Assembly (NCBI GenBank): GCA_035772735.1
Contig: JASDFA010000003.1
Coordinates: forward strand, 100,354,501-100,418,500
Direction: 5' to 3'
From: Datura wrightii
Lineage: Eukaryota > Streptophyta > Magnoliopsida > Solanales > Solanaceae
Length of the DNA: 64,000 nucleotides
Shown here: positions 60,937-64,000 of the stretch, piece after piece
How the letters are laid out: each line of letters begins with the position of its first letter
Numbering within the stretch: the stretch's first letter is position 1
Translations under genes and position numbers: made by a program
The notes under the pieces: model-generated
What the model saw: only the letters and a program-made list of their open reading frames with translations
Told to the model about the DNA's origin: nothing
Database searches by the model: none

Positions 60937-62890
60937 TAACCTGCTAGCAGTTTGGACACTTAGCCACAAAGTCTGCTATGTACCTCTACACACCATTCCA
61001 CCAATCGGCTTCTCTCAAGTCATAGTACATCTTGGTGGAACCTAGATGAATTTAATATCTAGAGCTATGTGCTTCTATAATAATTCTATCTCTGCAACCA
61101 TCTATATTAGGAACACACCATCTACCTTGGTACCTCAGGATGCTATCTCCCTTTATGCGAAACCAATACCTTCCACAAACCTCTATAATGGCCAGCTAAA
61201 CCAAAGAAACTTTTGATATCTATCAGAGTTGTGGGTCTAGGCGAATTCTTAACTACCTCAATCTTTTAAGAGTCAACCTTAATACCTTTGTCGAAGACAA
61301 TATGACCTAAGAATGCCACAAACTTAAAACAAAATTCATGCTTGGAGATTTTGGCATATAAATCCTAGTCCTTAAGCATCTGAAGGACTATTCTGAGATG
61401 GTTAGTATGTTCCTCCTCACTCTTGGAGTAAACCAAGACATTGTCAATGGACATAATAAAAAAATATCCAGATATGGATTAAGCACTCTATTCATGAGGT
61501 CCATAAATGTTGCAGAAAAGTTAGTCAATCCAAAGAACATCACAAAAAAACTCATTATGACGATAGTGAGTCCTAAAAACCGTCTTGTGGATATCACTAT
61601 CCCTTACCTTCAACTGATGATAACTTGATATGAGGTCTATCATAGAGAAAGAAGTAGCACCCTGAAGATGGTTAGCCAAGTCATCAATACTAGGAAGAGG
61701 ATACCTGTTCTTAAATGTGACCTTGCTAAAATGCCTACAATCAATACACATTCTAAGGGTACCATCTTTTTTACGCACGAAGCGAACTGGAGCACACCAT
61801 GGGGAAACACTAGCGCGGATGAAACCCTTATCTTGCAGATCCTTTAACTACTCTTTTAACACTTTTAGTTCAGTTGGAGCCATTCTATATGGAAGAATAG
61901 AAATAGGTTGAGTGTTAGGAATAACATCGATTCCAATATCTATCTCTCTATCTAGAGGGACTCCTAGAAGATCATCGAGCAAGACCTCAAGAAACTCATT
62001 AATAATAGGAACTAACTAAAGGGATTGGGTCTCAACATCAGAGTCTCTAACTTTAACCAACTGATAGACACACCCCTTAGAGATTAACTTCCTTGCCTTA
62101 AGGTATGAAATAAAATGACCCTTAGGCGTGAAGGGACTACCTTCCAAAACTATGACTGGCTCATCTAGAGATCAGAATTCTCTAATTCAGGTCCTACAAT
62201 CAACCATGGAATAATAGGAATATGAACAATCCATACCTAGAACTACATCAAAATCCACCATATCAAGCTCTAACAAGTCAGTTGTGGTGTCTCTATGATG
62301 AACTTAAACTGTACAATCTCTATAGATTCTCTTAGCTAAAATTGACTCATCGATCGGAGTAGAAACACTAAAAGGTTCTAACTAATCATACCATATATTA
62401 GCAACATCCTTTAGCTAATAAGAAGCAAACTCGATTCCTTTAGTTTCTATCATGTGCATCATTCTCAAGGTTTTCCTTGTTCCATTAACAATGTTCTAGG
62501 GGTCTTCATCAACCTTTAGACCCTATGAACACTAGTGGGTTCATTCCTCAGAAACTCTCTAATCCTTGATGTTCTTTTCTATCCTTCTATTTATCCTCCT
62601 CTAACTACTGCGTATACACCATAAGTCTAAAGATGTCCATCTTCTTAAGAAACAATGTATCCTTACATTCCCTCTTCTCATGCTTACTTTACCAGACATA
62701 AATTTCCTCATTTTGGCTCTCAACTCTAGCACCACCTCTGGAGCATGTCTAAATAACTGGGTGGACTTGAAACCTACTCCACTCGTTGGTGCCTTTCTTC
62801 AAGTTCACAAATTCTTCTACCTTAGCCTATCTCAACTCATACGGAAGAAAATGATTTGAGAATACATCTTATTCCTATGACTGGTGTTAT
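60937..62890 (-). pseudogene. Element J gag-pol remnant with permuted gag
   Basis: On the minus strand, right to left, the order is: a gag C-terminal half (about 62890-62562: AKVEEFVNLKKGT, MRKFMSG, KKMDIFRLMVYTQ); then a gag N-terminal half (about 62561-62380: MNPLVFIGSKVDEDP, KDVANIWYD); then protease text joined mid-domain (EPFSVSTPIDESIL near 62380-62340); then RT (61880-61390: MAPTELKVLKE, MRKKDGTLRMCID, SSYHQLKVRDSDI). The RT catalytic box reads SIDNVLVYS (about 61450-61425), with the second Asp as Asn. A broken RNase H and the integrase zinc region ending CPNC (about 60950) follow. RNase H is largely deleted. Many stops and shifts are present. The family is close to D's. Confidence 0.8.
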
Positions 62891-63645
62891 GCTTTGGAGC
62901 ACGTGAATGCGGGAGTTAGGAGGAAGTAAAGCATACTAATAGTATATTGGGTGGGAGTGTCTCATAATTGAAAGCATCATGAATGAGCACATGATGCCCA
63001 ACTATCTTGCTCAAGTTGGCATATCCATACAAAACCTATCTAGGGTATAGGACAATCACAATCTGGCGTCCATCACATCAAGTCCTTACTAGGGACTATC
63101 TATGAGGAGTCACTCAAACCAATGACACAATCCTATCCTACATTAACTATGTAGTTATGGGGCTTATGGATTTTCTAAACCCTTTTACCCACTCAATGCT
63201 AAATACGCCTCCCAAAATAATCTTGCTCATGTCCAGTCAAATGCCAAAACATCAGTATAAAGAACTTTATCTACAATATATAATGAATGTTTCAAATCAT
63301 CTGTGGAGCCCTTTCATTGAAAAAATCATCTTTAAACTTGCTTACGAGCCTCTCATTCAAAACATAGTTTAAAATATCAGGAAGAGCCTTTCTCCAAAAA
63401 TAATCTTTAAACATCAATATGAAGCCTTTCACTCAAAACATCTCATGACTTTCAAAATAACACTTTACTTATGCTTTTTGAAAATCATGCTAAAAATCAT
63501 ATCTTTATGCTTAAAATCTCATCATGCATTCTCTCTTGAAAATATGTTCAATCTTTATGAAAGTAATGAATTTACTTCCAAAATACATGCTTTCAAAATC
63601 ATGTTTCTTTAAAATCATGTTTTCATGAAACATGTCCCTCACACA
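62891..63645 (-). repeat. Putative 3' LTR of a further Athila-related element
   Basis: On the minus strand TGTGTGAGGG begins at 63645, right after a purine-rich AGTGGGGGCTTCATT (63659-63645), the arrangement seen at the E 3' LTR (ACACA then its purine tract). The stretch is noncoding and AT-rich, with recurring AAAATCATGTTT words. Its other end is not defined; 62891 is where the gag text of J becomes recognisable. A short plus-strand open frame (63157-63372) has no domain. Confidence 0.45.
63300..63435. repeat. Degenerate tandem repeat, roughly 50-bp unit
   Basis: The phrases GAGCCTTTCACTCAAAACAT and AAAATAATCTTTAAAC alternate about three times with substitutions. Confidence 0.65.
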
Positions 63646-64000
63646 AATGAAGCCCCCACTCAAGTATGGGATGTCAAGCATAGCATGGGACTAAACAAGT
63701 AAGGCTCTCACTCTCTCAAAGAAGTTACAAGTATTATGTATCAGATACCATAGGCTTTCCCTTATTTTCTCTACTTTGGTTTATCAGATGGTCGAGTTAG
63801 GATCACTATAGGACTTGGTATGGCTTGTAATGTAGGCTTAGGGCTGGACATGATAAAGATGGAAGAATTTATAAGTGACTATCCCTTCCTTGGCACTACA
63901 TACATTGGCTACACTATTCACCTATTCCACCCTTTATTCTTTCATTCCCTTTTCTTCCCTTTTCACCCCTTTTTATAAACATTTGCATGGGTGTGGTGAG
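63646..64000 (-). mobile_element. 3' internal region of an Athila-related element, cut by window end
   Basis: Positions 63705-63830 (TCTCAAAGAAGTTACAAG ... ATACCATAGGCTTTC) match the noncoding 3' region of E at 22335-22460. The end of the window reads TGCATGGGTGTGGTG, comparable to the pyrimidine-rich, GTGTGGT-containing block of E at 22580-22680. Nothing coding was found. Confidence 0.55.

Overview
This 64 kb window is plant nuclear heterochromatin made of nested LTR retrotransposons. I found no host protein-coding gene, tRNA, rRNA or CRISPR array. The organism is probably a dicot with a large genome. The Tekay/Del gag-pol families, the tRNA-iMet primer sites (TGGTATCAGAGC), the Ogre-type LTR terminus and the long LTRs look most like Solanaceae (pepper/tomato/tobacco relatives). 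That placement rests on memory of these families, not on a search.

Layout by insertion history, oldest first. (0) J, a decayed minus-strand Ty3/gypsy element (about 60937-62890) with a scrambled gag. (1) D, another minus-strand Ty3/gypsy element, apparently inserted in J's integrase. Its gag lies at 18727-19760 and its LTR is split into 19977-20360, 50056-51208 and 60635-60936. (2) Three insertions into D: a Tekay LTR C (17548-18726, minus), a minus-strand Athila-like element E (20361-50055), and a complete Tekay element I (51209-60629, target duplication TAATC). (3) E was hit by Tekay element G (23762-43150, duplication CTTCA) and by K, now a solo LTR (44820-47039, duplication AATTT). C was hit by an Ogre/Tat-like LTR (7626-10561 plus 16485-17547). 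(4) G's 3' LTR was hit by Tekay element H (32753-42349, duplication TCTAC). The Ogre-like LTR received Tekay element B (only its 3' end is in the window, 4566-7625) and a young non-autonomous minus-strand element (10562-16484, duplication ATACA), called LARD here. (5) B's integrase was hit by Tekay element A (minus, 1-4565, cut by the window edge). The right end (about 62891-64000) looks like another Athila-related minus-strand element with its 3' LTR.

The Tekay copies A, B, G, H and I share one plan: an LTR of about 2.0-2.6 kb, a tRNA-iMet primer site, then gag, protease, reverse transcriptase, RNase H and integrase in one polyprotein. Where the 3' end of pol is visible (B, G, H, I) it closes with a chromodomain-like tail, a polypurine tract and the 3' LTR. 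All are inactive. They carry many stops, most of them CAG to TAG, plus frameshifts, and some have lost catalytic residues. E has lost gag and protease entirely and has altered active-site residues in reverse transcriptase and integrase. The LARD is the freshest element: two nearly identical LTRs, a perfect duplication, a perfect tRNA-Asp primer site, and a single reading frame for a Cys/His-rich, coiled-coil protein with one in-frame stop. It has no polymerase and would need enzymes from another element, plausibly an Athila-type one.

The most unusual signals are the palindromic arrays (core CCACGA-N-TCGTGG) just inside the LTRs of the Tekay copies and also in the unrelated Athila LTR, the permuted gag in J, and the LARD itself.
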